Made by a program: the position numbers and the translations under genes
Part shown: piece by piece, positions 43,812 to 55,325 of the stretch
Layout: each line of letters starts with the position of its first letter
Numbering within the stretch: the first letter of the stretch is position 1
Source of the DNA: Stomoxys calcitrans
Lineage: Eukaryota > Arthropoda > Insecta > Diptera > Muscidae
Length of the DNA: 64,000 bases
Direction: 5' to 3'
Assembly (NCBI RefSeq): GCF_963082655.1
Contig: NC_081555.1
Span: 91,551,272 to 91,615,271, forward strand
The notes under the pieces: generated by a model
The model's database searches: none
What the model was told of the DNA's origin: nothing
What the model saw: the letters and a program-made list of their open reading frames with translations, nothing else

Positions 43812-46800
43812 TTATTCGTTGCAGCCCAATCCTGCTGCCCAATTGCACATGCCACCCACCGGATCATAACTTAGACCCTTGGGGCAGGTGTATTCCCAGC
43901 CTACTACACCGCCGGTTTCGAATTTGGCACAGGATATAAATTTGCGACATGACAGTGGATGCGGAAAGTTGCCTTGATCCAGACATTCAATTAAGCCCCC
44001 ACCGTGCAAAATCACTTTGAGCTGAAAATAAAAAGAGCAACAATAAGCCAGGGGATGATAGATGATGCATGGCATATTTCAAAAAAACCTGGAAGGGTTG
44101 ACATTAAATGTGATACGCGCTTAAAATATTTTATGTAAATTAATTTCTCAATTTTTATATGCAAATTGAATTAAATAAATTTAAATTGCGTTTTTTCCAT
44201 CCAGCCCAACAGGCAATTGACAGCACAAATGTAAATGTCAGAGAAAATTGAATTTGGTTTATAAGCTCTTAAAGGTAGGTTAGGTTGAAAAGAGGATGCG
44301 GATATCAATCCGCTCCATGCCACTATGGACATACATCAAAGCCAGTAATCGGTTTGTTGTGCGCTCTAAATACTAAACAAGTAAAAGCGTGCTAAGTTCG
44401 GCCGGGCCGAATCTTATATACCCTCCACCATGGATCGCATTTGTCGAGTTCTTTTCCCGGCATCTCTTCTTAGGCAAAACAGGATATAAGAAAATATTTG
44501 CTCTGCTATGGTCCGGTTTGTACCACAATTAAATTATATGTTGGAGACCTGTGTAAAATGTCAGCCAATTCGAATAAGAATTGCGCCCTTTGGGGGCTCA
44601 AGATGTAAAATAGAGAGATCGATTTATATATATCGGGCTATAGATAGATTCAGACCATAATAAACACGTATGTTGATGGCCATGAGAGAATCCGTCGTAC
44701 AAAATTTCAAGCAAATCGGATAATAATTGCGACCTCTACAGGCTCAAGAAGTCAAGATCCCAGATCGGTTTATATGACAGCTATATCAGGTTATGGACCG
44801 ATTTGAACCATACTTGGCACAGTTGTTGGATATCATAATAAAACACGTCGTGCAAAATTTCATTCTAATCGGATAAGAATTGCGCCCTCTAGAGGCTCAA
44901 GAAGTCAAGACCCAAGATCGGTTTATATGGCAGCTATATCAAAACATGGACCGATATAACCAATTTACAATACCAACCGACTTACACTAATAAGAAGTAT
45001 TTGTGCAAAATTTCAAGCGGCTAGCTTTACTCCTTCGGAAGTTAGCGTGCTTTCGACAGACAGACGGACGGACGAACGGACGGACGGACGGACATGGCTA
45101 GATCGACATAAAATGTCACGACGATCAAGAATATATATACTTTATGGGGTCTCAGACGAATATTTCGAGTAGTTACAAACAGAATGACGAAATTAGTATA
45201 CCCCCCATCTTATGGTGAAGGGTATAAAAATAACCCCGAAAAAGAAAATCTAAGTTAGGAATCCCATGCTATTTACAAAATCCTTAATTGTTTCCCATGC
45301 CAAGGCCCTAAGTTGGTTCATGTCTGGTATTGTGTTCCCACCTAAGTGCCGTTATCTGTTAGCCGCGAAAACCGGGCAATGACATAGGAAATGCTCCAAC
45401 GACTCATCATCTTCCCCGCATGCCCTACACATGCTATCACTTGCCGCACCGATTTTCATAAGTGAGCTCGTAGTCCTATATGTTCCGTTGTAACACCGAT
45501 AGCTATACTGACCTCCTTCTTACTTCCTTTCAGTAAAAGCCTGGTCTTCTCACGATCTTGATCTCCCCATAGGATTTTCGCCGTCCTACCGACCGTTTCG
45601 CTGTTCCACAGGGTTACATGCGAATGTTAAAGGTAAATATCCAAATAATTATGGAATTTTCGTGATTTAATGCGACAGAACAAAAAAAGCTTCCTTAAAA
45701 TGCTGTGAAATTGGTTATCTTTTGGTTCACCAGGCGACGCTGAAAGTTCTGGAGTTGGGTCATAAGAGGTCGAGATAAAAAAATGCAAAAGGCTTCTTCG
45801 GAAGCTTGGCTGAATGCTACCGGGCGCGTCGACAGGTTGCGGATAGTGGAAAGCTTTGTTTTTATGCGGAGTAGCTGCAGTCAGCACGGGCAGTCAGCGA
45901 TTTTCGAGAGGAAAGTCTCTGTGAGGAGTCAGGTGGCACTGGCTCTTAATTAAATACTGACTTCTATTGATACTCGAGATGACAAGGCGAAGTATTGGCG
46001 CCCTCAAATAACCAATGGCCATCGTCAGCGTCTGTTCCCAGGTTAAGGGCGGATGGAGGCGAGCGTTGGATATTGGAGCAAGCGGCTCGCCACAACGAGG
46101 GATACATGCAATCCCACAAAACCCATGCGGTTGGGCGCTGGGCCAGTAATCCGCCCCCGGAAAACCATGAGAACTACTATGAGAAACAAAGGAATAGTAA
46201 AAACGGACCCCCCCCAACGTTGAAGACCTACGCAAACGAAAAAAGGACCATGATTTGCGGATCTGCATCTGGAATGTCCGCACTCTTCATAGAGAAGGTG
46301 CAGTATATGCGCTGGCGGATTTATTTGTATCAAATTGATCACGTTGTGATAGACGGTGTTAGATGTACGATCGATCTGTGAAGCGCATATAGATTCGGAT
46401 TATTACATTGTTGGAGCAACCGTTCGCACCCGTTTGAACATGGCGAAGAAAGTACGATCGGACACTGAACGGAAGCTGGACATTGAAATGCTGCAAACAC
46501 AACAGATGACAATGGCATACTCCACTCGACTGACCCAACTGCTTCATGAAAGCACTCCTTGTTCCGATGATATAATGGCGCAGTGGCAAAATATTGCCCA
46601 CTCCATGGAAAATGCCGCGAAATTCGACTTTGGGTACCGGAAGCCTCTCCCAAGAAACCCACGGTACGACCAAGAGTGTCGAGATGCTACTGAAGCCTAG
46701 AATGCGACATATAGAGCAACCCTGCAATCAGTAGCAACGCGCCAGATGAAGGAGAGGTATCGGGAGAAAAGGAGAGAGGAGAAACGTTTATTCCTTAGAA

Positions 46801-49800
46801 AGAAAAAGGAAATAGAAAGACGTGAGTGTGAGCGAATTGAAATGTACAGGAGTCAGAATGAAGTCCGGAAACTCTACCAAAGAATTAAACATCAAACCGA
46901 TGACTTTGGTGCAGACACATCCTCCTGTAGAGACAAAGAACAAAATCTGGCAACTGACACAGATAGCATGCTGAGGATGTGGGAAGAACATTTTACCCAA
47001 CTGCTAGTGTCCGACGTTGGCGGCGAGAATACCGCAGCACCAATCCACCAATGATGATGGTATAGAATGTTTAGTCCTAGTCAGCATGAGATCGAAATAG
47101 CAGTGACCCGACTAAAGAACAACAAGATAGCAGGAGACGACGGGTTACCCGCTGAACTATTTAAGACCGGAGTTGACACGCTAATAAGGCGTATGCATCA
47201 GCTTGTGTGAGCAATTTGGCTAGAAGAACGCATACCAGATGATAGCAACTTCAGCATACTATGTCCCGTACACAAGAAGGAAACAAGACGGAATGTGCCA
47301 ACTACAAAGGAATAAGTCTCCTCCCCATGGCATACAAGTTACTCTCGAGCGTGCTGTGTGAAAGATTAAAACCTAAAATCAATGATATAATTGGGCTCTA
47401 TCAATGCGGCTTTAGATCTGGTAAATCCACCCTGGACCTGGAAAAGACATAGAAGGACAAACCAGCACCTACCATTTTTTTGTGGACTACAAAGCCCCTT
47501 TCGATAGAGCTTCACGTTAAAAGGCATTTCAAGCCTTGTCTGAGTTTGGTATTTTTGGAAAATTAATAAGACTCTGCAGGATGACACTTGCTGAAACACA
47601 TTTCTCAGTAAAAATGGGGAAGAATCTCTCCGAACCATTCAATGCCAAACGAGGTTTCAGATATGGAGACATGTTATCGTGTGAGCTCTTTAATATTCTG
47701 CTGGAGAAGATTACGAGATGTGAATAGATATGGCACATTACTCACAAGAGAACACACGCTACTTTGCCGACGATATCGATATCACAGGACGATATCGGAG
47801 TAGTAACTGCAGCCTTTGAATGAAAATGGGCCTGACAGGAAATGGAGATAAGACGGAATGAATGGTATTAACTCCCAAAACGCCCTGTACAACCGATCAG
47901 ATAAAGAAAATGAAGAAAGTTGGGAACCACAACTTTGAGATAGTCAGCAATTTTATCTACCTCGGCACCGCCGTAACTGAAACGAATGACACCAGTTTTG
48001 AGATTAAGCGAAGAATAATACTGGCAGACAGATGTTACTTTGGATTAATTAGACAGTTTAGAAACACGGTTACCTCCAGACAGACGAAGATAATACTATA
48101 CAAGACATTGATACTATCCTTGTTATACACTACACCACTACTATGGTACTTAGTATTATAAGTTAGTGAATTTGTTTGTAACATCCGGAAGGAAGAGAGA
48201 TAGACCCATGGATAAGTATACCGATGGACTCAGAATCACTTTCTGATTCGATTTAGCTATGTCCGTCTGTCCATGTTAATTTGTGAACAAACTAAAGGTC
48301 GCAGTTTTCAACCGATCGTCTTCAAATTTGTTATAGGCATGTTTTTTGGCCTAGAGATGAAGGATATTGAAATTGGAAAAAATCGGTTCAGATTTAAATA
48401 TATATATATACATATATTAGTTGCCCAAAAAGTAATTGCGGATTTTTTAAAAGAAAGTAAATGCATTTTTAATAAAATTTAGAATGAACTTTAATCCAAT
48501 ATATAATTGCCATTTTATTCGATAACCTTTTGCCATCTTCCTGGCAAATTTAGTATTCCACGCTCATAGAACTTCTGGCCTTTATCTGCAAAAAACTGAA
48601 CCAAGTGCGATGCAGCTCAAAATATATCACACCCTTCCAATTCCACCAAACAGACAGCATAACCTTCTGGATATCAGCTTTTGAAGTGGTTTGAGCTGGT
48701 TCACCATGCTTGGACCATGATCGTTTTCGACTAACGTTTTTGTAAACAATCCATTTTTCATCTCCAGTTATGATTCGTATTAAAAACTGATCGATTTCAT
48801 TGCGTTTAAGGTGCATATCACAAGCGTTGATTCGGTTTGTTAAATGAATTTCTTTCAATACATGTGGTACCCATATTAAAATTGACGCCAAACAAACAAA
48901 TGTAAACAAAATTTCGCGCACTTTTTTTTTTAAAGCAAGCTAAAACTAACAGCTGATAACTGACAGAAGAAAGAATGCAATTACAGAGTCACAAGCCGTT
49001 GAAAAAATTTGTCAACGCCGATTATATTACTACTATATTACCGACAATTACTTTTTGGGCAACCCAATATATGTTCGTCCGATTTGCTGTAATTATGCAA
49101 TAAAATGGTCATTTGATAAGGATTGTTTAACAACTCATCTGGAAACATCCACCGAGGTCCATCAAAATTGTTTCAGAATTAGATAAAGCTTCCACATACA
49201 TATAGGGTAGGTGTAGGGTATTATACAGTCGGCACCGCCCGACTTTTGCCACTCCTTACTGGTTGTTATATGGTTACGAGGCATGGGCACTTGTGAAAAC
49301 AGACGAGGCAGTACTTGGAGTGTTTGAGAGAAAGATTCTGTATGAGCTGTATGACAACGATAGCATAGTTACACGTATCAAAATACAACAGTTGCGTTGG
49401 CTAGGTCATGTTGTCAGAATGAATGAAGGCAATCACGGTGGTACACCTAAACCGGGGCGAGCAAAAGCCCGATAGGAAGTACTAGTGGTGGGACACACCT
49501 TGAAACTTGGTATCAGAGATTATAGAATGAGCGCAGAAGATCGAGGCACTTGGAACGATATTCTACGCTCGGCTAATGCGACAAACGTTCTGTTATAGCC
49601 AATTAAAGTAAAGTAAAAGCAAATTGAATGACAAAATATATATGCCCCAAGCGCTTAAATCGCCATATTTGGAATGCGCACTCATCGCGTTTTTTTTCAA
49701 AACACTCAACCGTTTCATTAACCCAAATATGGGTGTCATCGTCGTTCTTAACTCCCAAACAAGTTGCATATGAAACCAATATTAGCCGCATCGGACTGCA

Positions 49801-51200
49801 TGTATGTTTGGGGAGTGATCGGATTTTCAGACACCAAAACTCAAGACGTCGGATTTAAGGGAGCATCAAACTCCTTCCTAACTCCCAAATGACTTTCATT
49901 ACTGTCTCATGTCCTCCCGTTCGGTTTTCACGTCCGATTGAAACGGGAGGTTGGTAAATTTGTCGTGATTCGTGGTTTTCTTCCAATTAACATTCATATT
50001 GTGCCGATGCCGTAAATGTTTATAAAAATTTGCATCTAATGTCCGTTAGAGATTATCATGAAAATGTTCTTAGATTTTTTTTCTTTTAAAAAACTTCTGA
50101 CTTTTTTACAGAAAATTTTTTTTTTAATTTGGTGTTCCATTCAAAATTTGTATCTTACCTGTTGATTCTTACGATTCCCCACAACTCTTGACTCATCATC
50201 ATCATAGTAATCATAGTCGATATTAGGACGATAGGTGCGTCCAGGTTCTTGTGTGGCTTTCGTTAAAATCTTCGATTCGTAACTATTGAGACGATTAAGG
50301 GGTTCCTGATATTTATTTGGCCTACGATTGCTGCCAGCTCTTTGGCTATCCCTTGGGTTGGAAGTGGGCGTTGACTTTGGTGGTTTTTGCTTGACAACCA
50401 ATTTACCTGAGACCGGAAAAGAGGCAAATGGCAGAGATGAAAGTCAAATCAAATCAAATCATCAAATTGAAAATGGAAACGATTAAACTTCCGTTTGATA
50501 ATTGTTTTAAAAGCTTCAAACTTACGTTTTCTGATGGCCGAACGTGGAGTTGTGGATGTGGATGATGCGGATGATGATGCTGAGAATGCTGATTTCGTTG
50601 TAGTTGGCTTTGAGGATTCAATGCCTCCAGCTCTTGAAGCTGCCCCACTGCTTCTGTCATCCATACGTCTGGTTATGACATCCTCCAAATTGTAGTTGGT
50701 TTGTTGTTGTTGCTGATAGGTTTTCTGCTGCTGTTGATGATGCAAAAACCTGGATGTTGGATCTCTGGTGGTGGTTGTTTGCGGCAAAGACTTCTGTTCG
50801 TGGTTGTTGTTATTATTGTTGTTATTTTTAGCCAAACGCCGGGTAACCAACACACCCTCGGCCTCAATTTCATCTTCATCATCGTCGAGGTGCAGTCTGC
50901 CATTAATTTGATTGAAAAGACTCGTGTGAATGCTTGACTTGGCCACTTGATCGGTGTCCTCATCGTTGTCTAAACTTTCAAAGAAAGGTGTGGTAAAGAG
51001 TGGCAATGTTGATGGCGTTGACGTTGAAGAAGATGGTGCATACATGGTCACAGCATCACCAGTCACTGGCCGTATGGTTGTTGCGGAAGTTTTTATCCTG
51101 GTAGTTGGTAGCAGAGTTCTGCCTGTGAATGATGGCAATGTGGTGGTCAAACTGAAACGTCTCTTGAATAAAGGATTTTGTGTCCGTGGTGGTTCAGTGG
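43812..51200 (-). CDS. Secreted-type protein with low-complexity linker and C-terminal chitin-binding domain (last three exons)
   Basis: Three exons fit in phase. 51200-50526: acceptor TTTGCAG, donor GTAAGT, enters and leaves in phase 1. 50406-50159: acceptor CTCAG, donor GTAAGA, leaves in phase 0. 44021-43812: acceptor TTTTCAG, stop TAA. The first carries TEPPRTQNP, Ser/Thr runs, an Asn-8 run, Gln repeats and basic KRKF; the second is basic/acidic (IDYDYYDDDES). The last 69 aa form one peritrophin-A (CBM14) module, cysteine spacing C-x11-C-x5-C-x14-C-x12-C-x7-C, with aromatic residues typical of chitin binding (GWEYTC, LSYDP, CNW). Likely an extracellular matrix, cuticle or peritrophic protein; orthologue not named. 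The signal peptide and 5' exons are not visible. The 6.1-kb last intron is filled with nested transposons. The link of exon two to three is inferred from phase. Confidence 0.75.
44271..45626 (-). mobile_element. Non-LTR retrotransposon, copy 3, 3' end only, split by a DINE
   Basis: 45231-45626 reads as the RNase-H-element tail (AKILWGD, SKKEV, CRACGEDDE on the minus strand). 44271-44376 continues its 3'UTR (GCCAGTAATCGGTTTGTTGT, also at copy 1 near 9140). It ends in CAACCTAACCTACC. The family A element at 44377-45230 separates the two parts. Confidence 0.8.
44377..45230 (-). repeat. DINE-1/Helentron-like element, family A, inserted in a retrotransposon
   Basis: Complete ends: AACAAGTAAAAGCGTGCTAA, hairpin TTCGGCCGGGCCGAA, TATATACCCTCCACCATGG. 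At the other end, CCCCATCTTATGGTGAAGGG and TATAAAAATAA. Core (GACG)n is five to six units long. Confidence 0.9.
45627..45989. other. Unassigned interval between retrotransposons
   Basis: No gene seen. It may contain the 5' leader of the RTE-like element that follows, whose exact start is not clear. Confidence 0.35.
48120..49262 (+). repeat. DINE-1-like element, family C, nested in the RTE element
   Basis: Left end TATACACTACACCACTA; core GTAACATCCGGAAGGAAGAG, TGATTCGATTTAGC, only GTCCGTCTGTCC of microsatellite. Right end GTAGGTGTAGGGTATTATAC, GTCGGCACCGCCCGAC, CTCCTTACTGGTT. A mariner occupies 48417-49067. Confidence 0.82.
48417..49067 (-). mobile_element. Mariner with partial transposase (internal deletion)
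   Basis: Ends match the short copies (GTTGCCCAAAAAGTAATTGC / TTTTTGGGCAACCCAA). The minus-strand frame 48921-48550 has LKRNEIDQFLIRIITGDEKW with the first catalytic Asp (in GDEKW), then SRKRSWSKHGEPAQTTSKAD and VMLSVWWNWKGVIYFEL. It then jumps to the C-terminal KGQKFYERGILNLPGRWQKV with a frameshift. The second and third catalytic residues are deleted, so it cannot transpose itself. Confidence 0.85.
49621..50158. other. Intronic unique sequence of the chitin-binding gene
   Basis: No gene or known repeat. One ~60-bp resemblance pair (CGCATCGGACTGCATGTATG; ACTCCCAAATGACTTTCATT) looks like a decayed repeat. Confidence 0.35.
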
Positions 51201-51472
51201 CTGCAAAGAGAAATAACAATGGGGGGGTCAGGGAAGGTATGTTAGAAATTCACAATTCAGTTGAGTTTTGTTCCATTATGAATGTGAAACATTTGAATAA
51301 AACTTGTACTTATGTGGAATTTATTCCACAGACAGAATAGAAAAAAATTTATGAGTTTCATAAAACATTTGTAAATGTCAGAAGCATATGTGCGCCATCA
51401 TGCATATGTATGGATGGGAGATGCCAATTCATAAGGAATTGGAGTGCCAAATGACTTATGTAAGAAAAAATA

Positions 51473-53155
51473 AAAACAAGTTAAAACGAGCTAAATTCGA
51501 ACGGGCGGAATCTTGGGTACCCGCCACCTCGGGTATATATGTAAACCACTTTTCGTCATAATCCGGTGAAAATTGTATACTTTTTGCCCCCATAGCAGCT
51601 ATAACGAAAACTGGTCCGATTTGGGCCAAATTCGACACGGACATTGAGTGGTAAAATAAGTACAAGTCATTGTTCAATTTTGTAGAACCAAATATTTGTT
51701 TTTTTGGTAGCCATATCCAAATATAGACCGATCTGAATCATATACGACACGGATGTGTCAAATTTCACTTAAATCGGATTATAAATGTGCCTTTTAAGGG
51801 GCCAAAACTTTAAATCGAGAGATCGGTGTATATGGCAGCTATATGCAGATCTAGACCGATCTGCGCCAAATTGAAGACGAATGTTGAAGGACCTAACACA
51901 ACTCACTGTCTCAAATTTCATCGAAATCCGACATTAAATGCGTCTTTTATGGGCTCAAGACCTTTAATCGAAAGATCGGTCTATATGGCAGCTATTGTAA
52001 ATCCAAATCCCGACCGATCTGGGCCAAATTGAAGAATGATATCGAAAGGCCTAACATAACTCACTCTCCCATATTTCAGCGACATCGGACAGTAAATGCA
52101 CCTTTTATGGGCCCAAAACTTTAAATCGAGAGATCGGTCTATATGGCAGCTATACCCAAACCTGAACCGATCTGGATCAAATTACAAATGGAAGTCGAAG
52201 GCGCTAACACAACTCATTGTCCGAAATTTCAGCAACATCGGACAATAAATCCGCCTTTTATGGGCCCAAAACCTTAAAACGAGAGATCGGTCTATATGGC
52301 AGCTATATCCTAATCTGGACCGGTCTGAGCCAAATTTAAGAGGGATGTTGAAGGACCCAGCACAACTCACTGTCCCAAATTTCGGCAAAATTGGACAATA
52401 AATGCGCCTTTTATGGGCCCAAAACCTTAAATCGAGAGATCGGTCTATATGGCAGCTATATCCAAATCTGGACCGATTTGGGCCAAGTTGAAGAAAAAGG
52501 TTGAAGGGCCTAGTTGTCCCAAATTTCGGCAAAATCGGACAATAAATGCGACTTTTATGGGCCCAAGACCTTTAATCGAGAGATCGGTCTATATGGCAGC
52601 TATATCCAAATCTGATCCCATCTTTGCCATACTTCAGAAAGATATCGAGGGGACTAACACAACTCACTGTCCCAAATTACGGAGGCATCGAACAATAAAT
52701 GCACCTTTATGGGCCCAAAACCTTAAATCGAGAGATCGGTCTATATGGCAGCTATATCCGAATCTGAACCGATCGGAGCCAAATTGAAGGTGGATGTCGA
52801 GTGGCCTAACACAACTCATTGTCCACAATTTCAGCAAAACTAAGACCTAAAATCGGCGAGTCGGTCTATATTGGGAACTATATCAAGATATAATCCGATA
52901 TATCCCATCTTCGATCTTAACCTGCTTATGAACCAAAAAAGGAATCTGTGCAAAGTTTCAGCTCAATATCTCTATTTTAAAAGACTGTAGCGTGATTTCA
53001 ACAGACAGACAGACGGACATGGCTAGATCGTCTTAGATTTTTACGCTGATCAATAATATATAAACTTTATAGGGTCAGAAATGGATATTTTGATGTGTTG
53101 CAAACGGAATGACAAAATTAATATACTTCCATCCTTCGGTGGTGCGTATAATAAT
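51473..53155 (-). repeat. DINE-1/Helentron-like element, family B, full length
   Basis: AAAACAAGTTAAAACGAGC, GGTACCCGCCACCTCGGGT, TATATATGTAAACC. About eight monomers with GATCGGTCTATATGGCAGCT starts, mostly 153 bp apart (51979, 52136, 52289, 52442, 52586, 52739). Then an AGACAGACAGACGGACATGG core, ATGTGTTGCAAACGGAATGA and CCATCCTTCGGTGGTGCG. Confidence 0.88.
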
Positions 53156-53159
53156 TTTG

Positions 53160-54430
53160 GAAAATCGTACCTGAAGTAGGAGAAATAGTACGTTTAGTGC
53201 CGCGATTGGTACTATTTGTTACTTTTTTTGTAATTTGAACTAGAGCTCTGAATTTACATTTAGGTACTGAAAAAAAGTACCAAAAACGTACGAAATGAGT
53301 GAACTTTGTACAAGATGGATGGATACAGATAGAATTTTGAAATTTGACTTACTTAACATCAGGTGCAAAATAATGAGGATGAAAAGAAAAAAATGCCAAA
53401 ATAGTAATGGTTACGGGAGAAAACGTACCTTTAGTACCGCAATTGGTACCATTTGGTACCTTTTTTACAGATGGAGCTAAATGTCTGAAATTTGGCATGT
53501 GGCTATTACTAAGAAAAATATGATGGGTGACTAAATGTTCTATTAAAAATTCGTACATTTTGGTACCAAAATTGGCAACATTTGGTACTTTCTTTACAGA
53601 TGGAGCTATAGGTCTAAAATTAGCCATGCATGTACAGCTAGGAGAAGTATGATGGTTGATTATGATCTTTTTAAGATTCGTACATTTTGAAAGCAATATT
53701 GGTACCAAATGGTTCTTTCTGTTCAGATGGAGGTAGAGGTCTGAAATTTGGCATGGACGACTTAATGATTTTTTTCACAATTCGAGCGTTTTGGTACAAA
53801 AATTGGTACTATTTGTTTCTTTCCTTATATACGGAGCTAGAGGTCCAAAATTTTGCGTACAACTAAGAAATAAATATTGGGTGACTAAATGATCTATTCA
53901 CCTTTCGCACATTTAGGTACCGAAATTGGTACCATTTGGTACTTTCTTCATATATGAAGTTAGAAGTCTGAAATTTAGCATGTAGGCACAACTAAGAAAT
54001 ATATGATTGGTGGCTAAATGATCTAAATGATTTTTTTCACAATTCGAGCATTTTTGTACAAAAATTGGTACTATTTGTTATTTTCCTTTTATGTGGATTT
54101 AGAGGTCCAACATTTTGCGTACAACTAAAAAATAGGTATTGGGTGACTAAATGATCTATTCACCTTTCGCACATTTTCGTACCATTTGGTACTTTCTTCG
54201 AAGGTGGAGAAAGAAGGATTTATATAATGGGTGACTAAATGATACATTTAAAATTTGCAAATTTTGGTACCAAAAATTGCAAAATAGCTACTTAAAAACA
54301 TACAAAATCGTACCTTCTTTACAAATTGAGCTAAAGTGCTCAAAATTGCGATTCATTTATACCTTTACAATATATATTGGAAAATTAGGTACATTGGTAC
54401 TACTTGGTACTTTTTTTTACAGTAGTGGAC
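53160..54430. repeat. Degenerate tandem array rich in GGTACC/GGTACT
   Basis: About nine diverged units of roughly 120 bp containing TTGGTACCATTTGGTACTTT, ACAGATGGAGCTAGAGGTCT, GAAATTTGGCATG and GGGTGACTAAATGATC. No ends or coding. Confidence 0.75.
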
Positions 54431-54499
54431 CGATTTCGGAAATTTTATACGGCTTTTGGAAGTCCTACACTAAAAAGTGGGCATCGAAAACTGGGGTAT

Positions 54500-55325
54500 C
54501 GAAGCGGGCCACCAGGATGCTAGTCAGTATATATAGCAATTTGAATCGTATTTGACATGGATGCTGGCGGTCATAGCAGAAGGCTTTGTGCCCAATTCCA
54601 GCCAAATAAGTTGAAAAATTTAGTCCCCTAGGAACGCAAGAAGTCAAATCCGGGGAACGGTTTATATGGCGGCTGTATCAGTATAAAGACCGATTTGGAT
54701 CATACTTATACAGGGATGTTGGAATACACAGCAGAGGTTTTTGTGCCAATTTTCAGCGAAATTAGTTAAAAATTGAGGCTGGCTTCTAGGGGTTCAAGAA
54801 TACAAATCGGAGTATATTAGTTTATTGAATCATCCGAATCATACTTAACACCGATGTCGAAAGTCAGAACAGAACAAATTCAGCCAAATCGGATGAAAAA
54901 TTAGGCTTCTAGGGGCTCAAGAAATCTAATTGGAAGATCGGTTTACTCTTATGTTGGAATACAAGTCCTTGTGCCAAATTTCAGCTAAATTGGTTAAAAA
55001 TTGAGGCTTTCATGGGCTCAAGAAGTTAAAACTGGGGATCGGTTTATATGGTGGCTATACCTAAATCTGAATCGATGTGGCCCATTTGCCATCCCAACGA
55101 CCCACATCGATAAGAAGTATTGGTGCAAAATTTCAAGTGGATAAATTTATTCGTTCGAACGCTATCGTGATTTCGTCAGGCGGATAGGCGGGCGGACGGA
55201 TATAGCATGATTGAGTCAAAATGTCTAGACGATCAAGAATATGTATACTTTATAGGGTTTTAGATCAATCTTTCTGGGTGTTAGAAACGCAAAGACTAGA
55301 TTTGTATAGTGATGGCTACTATAAA
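54500..55325 (-). repeat. DINE-1-like element, diverged family A
   Basis: Four to five monomers (GGGCTCAAGAAG, GGGGATCGGTTTATATGG, CAATTTTCAGC), a GGCGGACGGATATAGC core, CAAGAATATGTATACTTTAT and CTTTCTGGGTGTTAGAAACG. Terminal structures weak. Confidence 0.65.

Larger units (their letters stand above)
45990..49620 (+). mobile_element. RTE-like non-LTR retrotransposon, degenerate, split by nested insertions
   Basis: In order: apurinic-type endonuclease start at 46255 (LRICIWNVRTLHREG), an internal deletion, endonuclease end near 46380 (CEAHIDSDYYIVGATVR). Then a basic linker, RT from about 47100 (RLKNNKIAGDDGLPAELF, NYKGISLLPMAYKLLSSVL, YQCGFRSGKSTLD, GFRYGDMLSCELFN) with stops and shifts, up to VTSRQTKIILYKTL at 48110. 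The reading resumes at 49263 (YGYEAWALVKTDEAVLGVFE, RWLGHVVRMNE) and ends with AAAGTAAAGTAAA. The gap 48120-49262 is a later DINE insertion. Dead copy. Confidence 0.8.

Noticed and set aside
45627..45887. 86-codon minus-strand frame as a gene
   Set aside because: No start context, splice sites or family features, and it lies between two retrotransposon remnants.
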